From positions 554,994-618,993 of the forward strand of contig CBDCYN010000023.1 in NCBI GenBank assembly GCA_965224205.1: DNA of 64,000 nt. Direction: 5' to 3'. Numbering within the stretch: position 1 is the first letter of the stretch; every line of letters begins with the position of its first letter. The position numbers and the translations under genes are program-made. The stretch comes from CBDCYN01 sp965224205. GTDB taxonomy: Bacteria > Planctomycetota > Phycisphaerae > Phycisphaerales > Phycisphaeraceae. A model generated the notes under the pieces. It saw nothing but the letters and a program-made list of their open reading frames with translations, ran no database searches and had not been told where the DNA came from. Positions 51,837 through 61,750 of the stretch are shown one piece after another.

Positions 51837-53450
51837 CGTATCTGTTTAGCGGTTAGCCGGTTGAATCTGGGCGGTTGAGATGAGTCGTCTCAGGTGATCG
51901 GGGTGCTGATCGGAGGCAGCACGCAGGAGGTGGGACAGAAAAGCCAACGCGTCGTGGGCGTGTTGATCACAAGTCGTCAGGACGCTGCCCAGAATTTCCT
52001 GAGCACGAGCACCCGCAGCCGTACGGTTGCCGCCGAAGACCTTGCGGTTGACCACCGCCGGGCGGATCGCCTGCTCGGCGGGCCAGTTGGTCGCTTCGAT
52101 CCCCGGTTCATACAGAAACGTGAGGATCTCATCGGCGTGGCGAGCCAGGTGATTGCGAAACGTTCGGTTGCCACGATGCGATAGACGCCAAGCCAGCAAG
52201 CGGTCCAACCGCTTACGCAATCGCCCGCGGGCACAGGCCAAGCCATGCTCGCTGATCGTTCCCGCGTCGCGTCGATCACGAAGACGCAGCGCATCGAGCA
52301 ACAACGCCTTGACCTTCCGCGGGAAACGCACCGCCCCACGCGTGGCTTGCTCCAGCAACATGCCCGTCCGCCGAAGCAGATGCGCCAAGCATTGCTGATG
52401 CGTGGCCTGTTCCAAAGAATCGTAAGGCGACCAGCCGTCGTGGATCATCCGCCCGGCATAGTCCTTGCCCAACACGTCCCGCACCACCTCGCCGCCGCGG
52501 CTGGGGCGGATGACATACAGCGTGACTTTCTTCGTCACGAACACCCACATCCACTGCAGCCATCCGCCGACTTTCCAGCCGGTTTCATCGGGGTAAACCG
52601 TGTCGCTGTGACGCACCACGTCACGCAGGCCGTCGTAAACAGATTGACCGCGTCGGGCCGTACGTAGCACGACGTGCGTCGCACCGCCACGGGTGATCGA
52701 GATCCCGAAGACCTGCTTGAGCAAGCCTTGGATGTCGCCATAACTCAGCCCGTACTTGTCCTTCATCAGGACGATCATGGCTTGAAGGTCCGGCCCCAGC
52801 TGGGAGGCCGCCGCCCCCGTGGCATCTGAGGTCTGCAACGGGTGGCGGGGGTGAAGGCGTCGACCACACCGCGTGCATGAACCCACGTGCAGGTCGAAAC
52901 GTCGCACCACCGGCCGGCGGGGGATCTCGACCTGGAACTGATGGGTCACGTGATCTTCTTGGGCCTCGCCGCCGCAGCCGGGACACCGCGGGGTCAACGG
53001 CACGTCGATGACCTCGTCGGGGGGTTGCGGGGGTGGGGGCCGATGGGCTTTGGGGCCGTACGCCTTGCCCGCCTTGCGGCCGGGCTTCTTGGGCTGGGTT
53101 TTGGGCGATCCCTTGGAGAACGGCGCGGCTTGGCGTTGGGTCGAACGCGTGGCTTGTTCGAGGCGTTGTTCGAGTTGGCCGGCCCGAGCTTCGAGTTGAG
53201 CCACACGCTTCTCGAGTCGCAGGATCTGCCGGTCTTTCTCGGCGATGATTTCAAGCAGTTGATCGTAGGTGGGTCGAGCCATCCTGGCTGTTCCTGTCGT
53301 GTCGTCCTGACCGATGGTGAAGCGGGCACCCCAGCCCTTCGAACGCCATCTTATCCCTTTATATCGATGGCCGATTATAGACCGCGATCAGCAGATCAGA
53401 ATTTCAAAATCCAACGCCCTCCCGTGCCTGGCTAGACGCTAAACAGATAC
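51837..53450 (-). mobile_element. IS66-family element, single-gene type
   Basis: GTATCTGTTTAGCG at the left and its complement at the right are the ends. It cuts the integrase on one side and the methyltransferase on the other. The expected 8-bp duplication is absent, so DNA between the two genes was lost. No tnpA/tnpB accessory genes are present. Confidence 0.8.
51846..53282 (-). CDS. IS66-family transposase (TnpC-like)
   Basis: 478 residues. N-terminal coiled coil (LEKRVAQLEARAGQLEQRLE), a zinc-binding region with CPGCGGEA and CTRCGRRLHPRHP, then a DDE core: VYPDETGWKVGG, MIHDGWSPYDSLEQATHQQC and ATNWPAEQAIRPAVVNRKVF. The C-terminal SVLTTCDQHAHDALAFL is typical of IS66. Intact. Confidence 0.95.
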   Translation of the reverse strand: MARPTYDQLLEIIAEKDRQILRLEKRVAQLEARAGQLEQRLEQATRSTQRQAAPFSKGSPKTQPKKPGRKAGKAYGPKAHRPPPPQPPDEVIDVPLTPRCPGCGGEAQEDHVTHQFQVEIPRRPVVRRFDLHVGSCTRCGRRLHPRHPLQTSDATGAAASQLGPDLQAMIVLMKDKYGLSYGDIQGLLKQVFGISITRGGATHVVLRTARRGQSVYDGLRDVVRHSDTVYPDETGWKVGGWLQWMWVFVTKKVTLYVIRPSRGGEVVRDVLGKDYAGRMIHDGWSPYDSLEQATHQQCLAHLLRRTGMLLEQATRGAVRFPRKVKALLLDALRLRDRRDAGTISEHGLACARGRLRKRLDRLLAWRLSHRGNRTFRNHLARHADEILTFLYEPGIEATNWPAEQAIRPAVVNRKVFGGNRTAAGARAQEILGSVLTTCDQHAHDALAFLSHLLRAASDQHPDHLRRLISTAQIQPANR

Positions 53451-55756
53451 AGATAATCTACGGGGAGAAAATCCCGAGTTTCGGATGATACGCGAGGCAT
53501 AACGATCGAATGTTCTTTCGCAACGCCTGCAATCTGCACAAATCTGTGTGGTTGCTTCGCAAATGCACGGGTAGATTCTGCGCAGGATTGCGATCGATTC
53601 TGGGCAACGGATTTTAGGCGATCTCTGATAACGGGCAGGTTAGTTGCCTCGTCAACATCTGCATCTTCTATCCACAGACAGTAACGAACAATACCCTGAA
53701 TTACCCCCTTTGAACCAACAATCCGCTTTATGTATGCTGCGATTTCTTCATCGCACTTCAACAGGCGTATTTCGTCGGGATTAAGTAATAGGTGGCCACC
53801 ATCCCGCGGCATATTGCCGAAAAGCATTTCATTTTCTGGACCGAGAGGTGCAGCGGATTTCGTAACTGTTTGAGTGAAATCAGGCGCGAGGTAAGGACCA
53901 ATTGATGAGCAGTGCCGGACTGTGTCACCGTCATATAGTTTCACTTGCCGAGATGAGTCGGCAGACATTCCGATGATGCAGACCGTGACCCCGGCATTGT
54001 CCCTAGCCAAATTACACCATTTGAACGGTAGCCTCGCGAACGAAATCGCTACACCGCGATCAAAAACGATCGGCCACAGAATGGATGCCTGCTGACCCTG
54101 ACAAAGACTGTTCGTGGTCACGAAGCTGGCGGTAGCCTGATGCACCAGATCCGAATAATCTAGGAAGCGGGCGACCCACTCAGTAACGTAATCACTATTT
54201 CTAGCGAGACTAGCATGGCGTGCCCATGTTACGGCAAGATCCGCTTTCTGCTCTTTCGACTGCCACTTGCTTCCCAAGTACGGCGGATTGCCACAGATGT
54301 ACGTCTCCCCACCTTCATTCTCGAAGTCCATCTCTGATTGGTCGAGCGATGTTTCGAACAAATCATCGGTATGAAGCTTCACGCCGGAACCCGTAGGTGG
54401 GCAGATGCTTAGCCAGTCGATTCTCAGGGCATTGCCGCACGTAATCCAATTCGCGGCTTCGAGCGGCAAGAACTCTGCAAGGGCAAGGCGCTCGCCACGG
54501 TAAAGAACATCGCATTGATATTCTGCAATGATGAGGGCAAGGCGCGCGATTTCGGCGGAGAAGTGGCGGAGTTCGATGCCACGAAAGTTCGTGAGCGGGA
54601 TGTCGGTTGATCGGTCGGCTTCGCCGCGACGCTTGTTGATCTCGGCTTCGATCGCGCGCATCTCTTTGTAGGCGATGACGAGGAAATTGCCCGACCCACA
54701 AGCGGGATCAAACACACGAATACGAGCCATGCGATTGCGAAGGTTAAGCAGCTTGCGTTTGTTGTCGTCCGCTTGTTTGAGCTTCTCCCGAAGGTCATCG
54801 AGAAATAGGGGATTGAGCACTTTAAGAATGTTGGGCACGCTGGTGTAGTGCATCCCCAAGGTTCCGCGCTCTTCGTCGTCCGCCACCGCTTGGATCATCG
54901 AACCGAAGATATCGGGGTTGATCCTCTGCCAGTCAAGACCGCCGATATGGAGTAGATAGGAACGAGCGATTTTGCTGAAACGAGGAACGTCCAGGCTGCC
55001 TGAGAAGAGGCCACCATTGACGTAGGGGAAGGTATCAGCCCAGCTGCGAATCTTGATGTTTTTCCGGTCTTCGTGCTTGGTGTTCATCGCTCGGAACAGC
55101 TCAGAGATCACCTCGTGTGTGTTAGAGGAGTCTCGCTCGCTCATCTGATCGATGGTGGCGGTGAATAGGCCTTGGCTGTGGAAGATATTGGTGTCTTCGG
55201 CAAAAAAGCAAAAGATCAGCCGGGCAAAGAAGTGATTGAGGTCTTCCCTGCGTTGCGTCGTGTCCCAATCGGGATTCTCTTTGAGCAACTCGACGTAGAG
55301 CTTGTTGAGGCGGCTGGTCGCCTTGATATCAAAGGCGTTCTCGCGGATCTGCTTAACGGTGGTAATGCCCGCCAGCGGCAGGAAGAAGCCGAAGTGGTTG
55401 GCGAGATCCTCAAAGTTACAGGCGAGCGTTTCACCCTCGACGAGGTTTTCGGCTTCGATGGTTCGGCCATCGGTCGCCAAGATGTATTTGGCTTTTTTGG
55501 CTTGGGTTGCCGGGCTATCGTGCAGCGCCTTAAGCGTCTCGCCAACCTTGCCGGGTTCACAGACCGCCACGTGAATATTGTTGATCTGGAGGACACCACC
55601 AGGTATATCGCTGTGATTGGTCGCGCCCTTTTTCAGACGTTTGATCGTCGTTGGCTTATTGCCGAACGCGGCCAGGAAGGCGTAGGGGAAGTCCTCTGGA
55701 TCAAATGGTGCTTCCGCTAGAGCGGAGACGGCTTCTTCGATCTCGACTGCATTCAA
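53451..55756 (-). pseudogene. MmeI-like DNA N6-adenine methyltransferase, C-terminus cut by IS66
   Basis: About 770 residues of a family that is usually over 900. The MmeI-type N-terminal part (NHSDIPGGVLQINNIHVAVC, DGRTIEAENLVEGETLACNF) leads into the helical spacer (FARLIFCFFAEDTNIF). SAM motif I FDPACGSGNFLVIAYKEM is near residue 345 and catalytic NPPYLGSKW near 489. The target-recognition region and part of the C-terminus follow, then the protein ends with residues read from the IS66 repeat (YLFSV). No clear D-ExK nuclease motif is visible in the N-terminus. It would methylate adenine as part of a restriction or BREX-like defence; alone it may be an orphan. Probably inactive. Confidence 0.8.
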
Positions 55757-55817
55757 CAGCCACCCCCGGGGCTATACCCAATAGGGCCGCGGAGACCGTC
55801 CAGCGTTGGCAGGGTGG

Positions 55818-56045
55818 TCACACTGCACCACCTTTCGCCTTGAATCCGTCGCTTTGGCCAGCGAGCCAATGGTCAATGACGTCGCGCCGGAACCGCCAGT
55901 GCTTGCCGACCTTTTGGCCGGGCACCTTACTTTGCTGAACGAGCTTGTAGAGCGACGACTTGGACACCTTCAGGTACTCCGCCAGCTCTGCGATCGTCAT
56001 GACATCAGATGCTGCCAAATGGAGCTCCAACCCGGCGTGACACAT
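55818..56045 (-). CDS. Excisionase-like HTH protein
   Basis: A single HTH_17/AlpA-type domain: MTIAELAEYLKVSKSSLYKL then SKVPGQKVGKHWRFRRDVID and HWLAG. Starts are possible at 56045 or at the inner ATG 56000, where the domain begins. Small proteins of this type act as recombination-directionality factors or transcription regulators of integrative elements, which fits the place near the right end of island 1. Confidence 0.85.
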   Translation of the reverse strand: MCHAGLELHLAASDVMTIAELAEYLKVSKSSLYKLVQQSKVPGQKVGKHWRFRRDVIDHWLAGQSDGFKAKGGAV

Positions 56046-56531
56046 AGAACGAACAAGCGGTATTTTAGCGGTTACTAGCAGTTATTGTTGAAGCTGGGCT
56101 GGGGATCTCGTGAGACCGGGGCTCACCGCACAAGCTCATCCATACCGTTCGGCGACGCTTGGACGGAATAGAAGGCAGTCTCAGGGTTGAATTACACCGC
56201 AAGGGGCGTGGATCACATCGGCTTCACAATCGCCGGGTCGTTGGGGATGGTCGGCTTCTGGAGGTCGTTGAGGCCGGGGCGTGCTGGATCTTGCCGCGTT
56301 TCTCGGCTTCACAGAGGCGAGAGGGGGCGCGGCATTGCCAGAGTCCAGAGTGTTGTGCCATGTTCGTGAGTCGATCCGTAGACTATCAGCAGATCGTGGC
56401 TGACCGTACCCAACTCAGACGATGGATTCCAGCGAACGTTTTTAGCACACACTTGAGCACGATATCGGTCTCGTCGTCCAGTAGGTGATTTCGCTTGCGG
56501 TTAGGCGATGGACTGGGATTTGTTGGGAGTT
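56046..56531. other. Gene-free end of island 1
   Basis: 486 bases with only short ORFs. I see no RNA gene or clear signal. Confidence 0.4.
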
Positions 56532-56738
56532 TTACTTCTCACGCAACAACGCGGTTTTTACAGCTTCCGGTAGTGTTTCCCATACGTCTTTGACGGCTTG
56601 TGGTAAGGCTTGAAAGGGGTCGCAAGCTTTATTCAATTCTGGGTGATTGGGTGGTGCTGAAGCGTGGTGTGCGCCGCGTTGTGCGCCACCTGTTTTAGGT
56701 GAGTCTATTTTTCTCGGTGTTTTTGACGAATGTTCTAT

Positions 56739-56758
56739 TCCAGCTCGGGGAGTTTTTA
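56739..56758 (+). other. Attachment core between islands 1 and 2
   Basis: Exact 20-base copy of the core at 51058-51077, here inside the island 2 integrase frame. Marks the right end of island 1 and the left end of island 2. Confidence 0.85.
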
Positions 56759-57898
56759 TTATTTCGCATGTCTTCGCATCGCACGGAAAATCCCCGCAAT
56801 ACACTGCATTTACCGAGGATTCTGTGGAACGCCTACGATCGGTATGCGAGTCGTTTCGAGGCATTTCGGCGGATTGCTGCACCGGATTCTGCACCGCCTT
56901 TTTGATCGCATCCCTCCGACCGCCCTCTATCGCTCGGTCGAAGTGTTCATCCGTGACCTGAAGATAATGTCGAGCCGCGATCGCGGCGGTGTTCCCGATC
57001 CACTTGCACACGACGTGAATGGGGAACCGTTCAGACAATTCGGTCTCGCGGCTGCTGCGGAGATTCTAGAACGGTTTCTCCCAAGGCTCCAGCCCGGCTC
57101 GACGAATAATCCGAAGCAACTGAGTCCTCATGTTCGTCGTGGTCTCGCGGTAGCGGGTAATGACGTGCTCCGTCCCCGGTTCGGCCAGCTCGAACCCTTC
57201 CCGCAGGTGCAGCAGTAATTCCGGGAACAACGGGATCGCCCGACTCGCCCCGCCGGGAAGGTGCTCCGTCTTGGGGCTTGGGACTCGGATACGGTTGTGT
57301 TCCCAATCTATGTCGCCCCACGTGAGTGATAACACCTCCGACGGACACCGCAGCCCGCCGTATCGAGCCAACACAAAGATCATTCTCCACTGGTTGTCGG
57401 GACAAGCCGCGATGATCTTCTCAGCGTCATCAGCACTGATGAAATGGAAGCGATCCGGGTTGCCCTTAACCGACGCGGCAATCCCGTCGAACGGGTTCGA
57501 CCGAATCAACCCGCGTCGGACTCCCGCATTAAAAAACTGCTTAGCCCGACCGATCAGCCGTCGGACCGTGTTGTCGGCTAGCCCCGCCTTGACCAGGTGC
57601 AATCGGTAGTCCTCCGCGTCGGCGGATTCGATATCCCGCAAGGGGCGGTTGTCGTCGAAGTAGACCAACATGTGTCGACGCGCCTGTTCCAGATTCATCC
57701 TCGTCAACGGCTTGATATCCGTACGACTCTCGATGTAAATATCCAGAAACGCCTTGAGACCGACCGATCCCCGCGCCTTGACGAGCCCCACCCGTGCCAG
57801 CTTGTCGAACAGAGTGTCATCCAGTCCCGCCAGCCAACGGGAGGTCTCATCCGCCGGGGCGTGCCCGGTGATAGAACCCGAGACTAGAGCATCTGGCA

Positions 57899-58510
57899 TC
57901 AATGTTCTCCATAGCCACAGGCTTGAAAGTAGTTGGGGCATTCTGTGGGGTGAACGGCTCGCAGGGCATCGGCGATGGCGTCGTTCAAGGCGTCGAACGT
58001 CTTGGCGCTGACCCGACGTAGCCACGCTTTGACTTTGCTCCACAGCTTTTCGATCGGGTTGAGGTCGGGCGAGTAAGGCGGCAAGTACCAAAGGTCCGCG
58101 CCGGCCGCTTCGATCGCCTCACGGATCCCCGCGCCTTTGTGCGACGAGAGATTGTCCATCACCACGACATCCCCGGGCCGCAGCGACGGGGCCAAGAACT
58201 GCTGTGTATAAGCCAGGAACGTTGCCGCGTCCATCGGACCGTCGACCACCACCGTCGCGCCTTGGATCACGCCGTCGAGCCGGATGGCACTGAGCATCGT
58301 CATGGTTTTCCAGTGGCCGTCCGGGGTGTGATCCACGCAGCGCTCGCCGATCGGCGACCGGCCGTACAGCCGGGTCATGTTGGTCTTGGCCCCGGATTCA
58401 TCGAGGAAAACAAACGAACCCGGGTCCACGAACCGCCGGGCGATCATGAAGCTTCGCCGACGTCGAGCCACGTCCGGACGTTCTTGTTCGGCGGCGATCA
58501 GCGACTTCTT
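57899..58510 (-). CDS. IS630 OrfB, DDE transposase domain (copy 4)
   Basis: 204 codons from KKSLIAAEQERPDV to NYFQACGYGEH. Catalytic residues in VFLDESGAKTN, VVMDNLSSHK and NPIEKLWSKVKAW. Intact. Confidence 0.85.
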   Translation of the reverse strand, partial: KKSLIAAEQERPDVARRRRSFMIARRFVDPGSFVFLDESGAKTNMTRLYGRSPIGERCVDHTPDGHWKTMTMLSAIRLDGVIQGATVVVDGPMDAATFLAYTQQFLAPSLRPGDVVVMDNLSSHKGAGIREAIEAAGADLWYLPPYSPDLNPIEKLWSKVKAWLRRVSAKTFDALNDAIADALRAVHPTECPNYFQACGYGEH

Positions 58511-58833
58511 TTTAAGGATAGCCCCAGACGCTTCAACGCCCGGCACACCGTCGATTCGACCACCCGCACGCTCAGCAGAGGCATCAGCTGCTTGGCCGTG
58601 ATCCCCGGCTGAGCCGCGACCCTCTCACGCAAGATCTGCTCATCAGCCGCCGTGAGCTTCACCGGCCCCTTGGGCCCCGGCACGCCCGGCGACAACTCCC
58701 CTCGTCGATGTCGACCCAGCCAGTCGCGCACCGTCGGCCGCGCCACGGAAAACCGCTTTGCCACCGAAGCGATCGGTTCACCCGACCCCGCCGCCACGAC
58801 CACCCGCTGCCGCAAGTCCATCGAATAGGTCAT
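58498..58833 (-). CDS. IS630 OrfA, HTH DNA-binding protein (copy 4)
   Basis: MTYSMDLRQRVVVAAGSGEP to LSLKRSR, 111 residues, two HTH motifs as in the other copies. The overlap with orfB here reads TTA AAA AGA (five A in a row), a better -1 slippery context than in copies 1-3. Confidence 0.9.
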   Translation of the reverse strand: MTYSMDLRQRVVVAAGSGEPIASVAKRFSVARPTVRDWLGRHRRGELSPGVPGPKGPVKLTAADEQILRERVAAQPGITAKQLMPLLSVRVVESTVCRALKRLGLSLKRSR

Positions 58834-59039
58834 GACCTTGGCCTCCATGCCAGAAATCACACTTATCGGTCAAAGAAGATTATTTACGCCAATGGCTATA
58901 GATCCTCAACCTTCACCCGCACCGCCTCAGCGTTACGGACTGTGGTCTTGCCCAGCCGGATACTCCGCCGCTTCCCGTCCCCGGCGACGAACTGGATCGT
59001 CTTCCGTCCGTTGGATTCTCTCGTAATGCTGGCCATGAT

Positions 59040-59267
59040 TCACCGTCCTTTACGCTTTCCGCTTCGTTTCCGCTTCGGCGGTTTCTTCGGTCGCACTTCC
59101 AGATTCAGGGCGTCCAACAGCTTCACGACGTTGTCGGACCCCATGTCATGTTTGCCTCTCAGGTAATCGCTGATCCGATGTTGGCGGATGCCGGTCATCC
59201 CTTGCAGTGCGATCTGCGAGACGCCCTGTCGCTTCATTTCGTCTCGGATGATGCCTCTAAGATCCAC
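59040..59267 (-). CDS. XRE-family HTH regulator
   Basis: 75 residues from a GTG at 59267, chosen because a -10 box ends 6 bases upstream; a longer frame to 59369 would cross that promoter. HTH: RQGVSQIALQGMTGIRQHRI then SDYLRGKHDMGSDNVVKLLD. Very basic C-terminus (RPKKPPKRKRSGKRKGR). Three bases separate its stop from the integrase ATG, so it is probably cotranscribed with int and acts as the island repressor. Confidence 0.85.
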   Translation of the reverse strand: MDLRGIIRDEMKRQGVSQIALQGMTGIRQHRISDYLRGKHDMGSDNVVKLLDALNLEVRPKKPPKRKRSGKRKGR

Positions 59268-59273
59268 ATTTAT

Positions 59274-59282
59274 ATTATACCA
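59274..59282 (-). promoter_or_regulatory. Extended -10 promoter of the XRE gene
   Basis: On the minus strand TGG-TATAAT is followed by six bases and the GTG start. A leaderless transcript is predicted. Just upstream, ATACCGTATATGGTAT is a near-palindrome overlapping the -10 box that could be the repressor's own operator. Confidence 0.6.
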
Positions 59283-59372
59283 TATACGGTATTGATAGCC
59301 AGTCCGACATAAGCTCTCTTTGCCTGTGTTTCCCATCCGAAGATGGCCAAATTGGCCGAAGATGCCCAACCT

Positions 59373-61317
59373 TCAGACGTGGGCATCTTGGGAATCTTCG
59401 GGTCGATCGTGGCCATCTTCGTCGGTCAATCTCCACTCCCACCCGCCTTTGAACGATGTCTTGTTGGGCTTGCGACCCATATCATTGAAAGCACGACGAA
59501 GCGTTTTTTTCACTAAACCCATTTTTTTTGGCTTGCTTGAGCACATCCTCGCTACTCATCGGTCCGTCGGCCAATGCGTCTCGCAACCAATCAGCCGCTT
59601 GGTCACGATCGCTGCGTTCATCGTCCCTTCGCTCGCGATCCATCGCATCATCGGCTGAGAGGGATACCGCGTCCTTTTGCCACTCAACCACCGCCGCCAT
59701 ACCCGCATCCCGAATCGAGTATGCCAGTCCTGTCACGTCGGGCGCGAGGTTATTCTTGAGCGGAAGCATCAATCGTCGCTGTGGATCATTTTTGTCTTTG
59801 ATGACACACCAGGCCGTCCGGGCCGCCGCCGTATACGCGATGCTTCCCATTGTTCGATAGATCGCCGATCCGCCCGTACTCTTGTTGAGGTGTGTTACCG
59901 CTAGAATCGCGACCCCGTACCGTTCGGCCAAATCCGACAACGGAGCCAAGAGCCCACGTACTTCCGCGTTTTTGTGGGAGTCCACACTCCCGCAGTACGC
60001 GGTGATCGGGTCGACAATGACCAGCCGACAATTGGGCGTCCGTTCGATAGCCTCTTCCAATGCTTTGAGGTCCGTCGCCAGACAAAACGAGGCATCGATT
60101 TCCTCTCCGGTCTTCGGGTCGGTCTTCGCCACACCCTTGATCGCGACGATTCGTGACACATCCGCTCCCGCCGCATCCAGTCGCGGGCGGATCGTATCGG
60201 CAGCGTTGTCCTCGGCTGAAAGCAGAACAACACCTCCGGGATCGAATCGCTGTCCCGGCGCATCCGGCCACCACGAACCGGTCGATACCCGCGCGGCAAT
60301 ATCCAAGGTTACAAACGATTTCCCCAGACCGGGGTCCCCGGCGATCAAAGTTAGCTTCCTCAGAGCGATCCTATGTGGCCACAGCCACTGCACCGGCTGC
60401 GACTTCACCTCGGCCATGGGGAGCAAGATAGGTCTGCCTGTCTTGGATTTACTCGTTTCATGAGTCCCACGGTCGACCTCAACAGGGGACGGTGTCCATA
60501 GCGACGTGGCTTCGGCCAGCCGGACCAGGTCTTCGGGATAGCCGCCTGCATCCATCCAATCGCTGACGTCGCCCTTTTCCGGTAAGTCTGGCAACTGCAA
60601 TACTCGAACGCTCGCTGCCTTCCCTTGAAGTGAATTGGCCGCTTGTTGAGCATGCTTCCGTCCGGCCTTGTCATGGTCAGGGATGATGACGACATGACGT
60701 CTATGAAGCACCGTGTCGTCGACGAGAGCCCATTTCCCAGCACTCATCGGACAAGTCGTGGCGACCAAACCCACACTTGCCAGCCGGTCCGCGTCCTTCT
60801 CGCCCTCGACGATGAATATGAACGATTCAGATCCAGCTTCGATGATCTGCAGAAGCCGGTAAAGAACGCGTCGTACCCCATCGAGATCCCAGATATACCC
60901 GCCATTACCGTCGGGTCGACGCTGGCGGAAATCTTTCGGGTCGAACCGGACGACCTCGAACAACAGTTCCCCACCCTCATTCACGTAGGGATACACCGCC
61001 ACAATGCGACGCGGCTGGGTTAGTTTCGCGTTTCTGGGGGTGGTCTGCGGTCTGGGTCTGTGTTGGCTTTCCCTGCCATTGTCGGGAAACAACAAGCTCA
61101 TCGGCATCCCCAGTGCATCCATAATGCTCTCGGTCGAACACCCGGCGAAGCATTTCAGCAACACTCGTCCGTCGCCACCCTCGCTGATCAACAGGCTCGG
61201 GTTATGATCGTTGTGGGCCGGACAGCGAGTGATCGAGCCGGTGCCTCGACGCTTCGGCTCGAACCCGGTGACGCTGTATAATTTCTCAAGCACCTTTGAA
61301 ATGGGGCTGTCTGTCAT
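59373..61317 (-). CDS. Primase/helicase-type replication protein of island 2 (one frameshift)
   Basis: ATG 61317 overlaps the preceding HTH stop (ATGA). A CHC2-like zinc motif (CPAHNDHNPSLLISEGGDGR then LKCFAGCS) is followed by a TOPRIM-type segment (IFIVEGEKDADRLASVGLVA; VVIIPDHDKAGRKHAQ) and, from about residue 310, a RepA/DnaB-like ATPase with Walker A IAGDPGLGKSFVTLDIAARV and Walker B RLVIVDPITAYCG. The 611-residue frame ends at 59482 just after a run of seven A. Skipping one A gives KTLRRAFNDMGRKPNKTSFK and KGGWEWRLTDEDGHDRPEDS, ending at 59373. The restored tail is typical of these proteins, so the break is a mutation, a sequencing error or transcript slippage. Likely starts replication of the excised island. 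Confidence 0.85.
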
Positions 61318-61413
61318 CGGTCAGCCCCTTTCTCTTGCGCATCGGGTGCCGACGGCTCGTGCCCCTTGGCCCGCTCGATGAACTCATCTAGGTCACGCCG
61401 ATCGATGCGCACC
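61314..61413 (-). pseudogene. Excisionase-like HTH, C-terminal remnant
   Basis: VRIDRRDLDEFIERAKGHEP then SAPDAQEKGADR matches the end of AlpA-type HTH proteins. The HTH itself was removed by the IS21 end at 61414. Its stop overlaps the primase ATG. Confidence 0.7.
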
Positions 61414-61750
61414 TGTGAACGTCGGTCAGAAAATGTAGCGCCCGTCGAGTAAAAAATGTGGCGCCGGGGATGACTGTATCTCTGGCTGGAGGGTTGGTCC
61501 AGCCTCTTGGTTGATCTCCTGAGTGATTATTTGTCTTTGGGTTTACGTCGCCGCTTGGCGTCCTTGAGTCGGTAGCTAGGACCGTTGGCTTCGAGCACGT
61601 GGCAGCGGTGGGTGAGCCGGTCGAGCGCCGCGCCGGTGAGGCGTTCGCTGCCAAGCACCTCCACCCAACGTTCAAATGGGAGGTTGGTCGTCACGATCAC
61701 GCTGGTTCGTTCGTAGGCGGTCGAGATCACATCGAACAGCAACTCGGCTC
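61414..61750 (-). mobile_element. IS21 fragment (same type as element 2)
   Basis: The end TGTGAACGTCGGTCAGAAAA and the istB 3' part are identical to the right end of IS21 element 2. It is interrupted at 61750 by the IS110-IS3 pair. Confidence 0.9.
61527..61750 (-). pseudogene. istB: istB C-terminal fragment
   Basis: LLFDVISTAYERTSVIVTTN to RRRKPKDK, identical to the C-terminus of istB at 42263. Its 5' part is beyond the IS110-IS3 insertion. Confidence 0.9.

Larger units (their letters stand above)
57895..58898 (-). mobile_element. IS630-family element, copy 4
   Basis: Inserted in the integrase at CTAG with TA duplicated. Left end TA-GAGCATCTGGCATCAATG; right end read inward TA-TAGCCATTGGCG, one base off the usual GAGC tip. 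Confidence 0.85.
56532..59036 (-). pseudogene. Tyrosine integrase of island 2 (split by IS630, one amber codon)
   Basis: Start MASITRESNGRKTIQFVAGD at 59036. IS630 copy 4 sits at a CTAG after VKVEDL, and the protein resumes at about 57893 with SGSITGHAPADETSRWLAGL. The core-binding domain (LTRMNLEQARRHMLVYFDDN) and the catalytic region (LARYGGLRCPSEVLSLTW) follow. TAG at 57066-57068 stands where the island 1 integrase has Gln (KPF-Q-NLRS). The frame continues through CKWIGNTAAIAARHYLQVTD, the att core (KTPRAG) and a tail of about 70 residues (PQAVKDVWETLPEAVKTALL) to 56532. The tail DNA lies on the island 1 side of the core. Confidence 0.9.

Noticed and set aside
59490..59510. Canonical -1 programmed frameshift (A AAA AAC) in the primase gene
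   Set aside because: The heptamer fits, but the -1 frame gives no family-like protein. The correct continuation is in the +1 frame, so it is one extra A.
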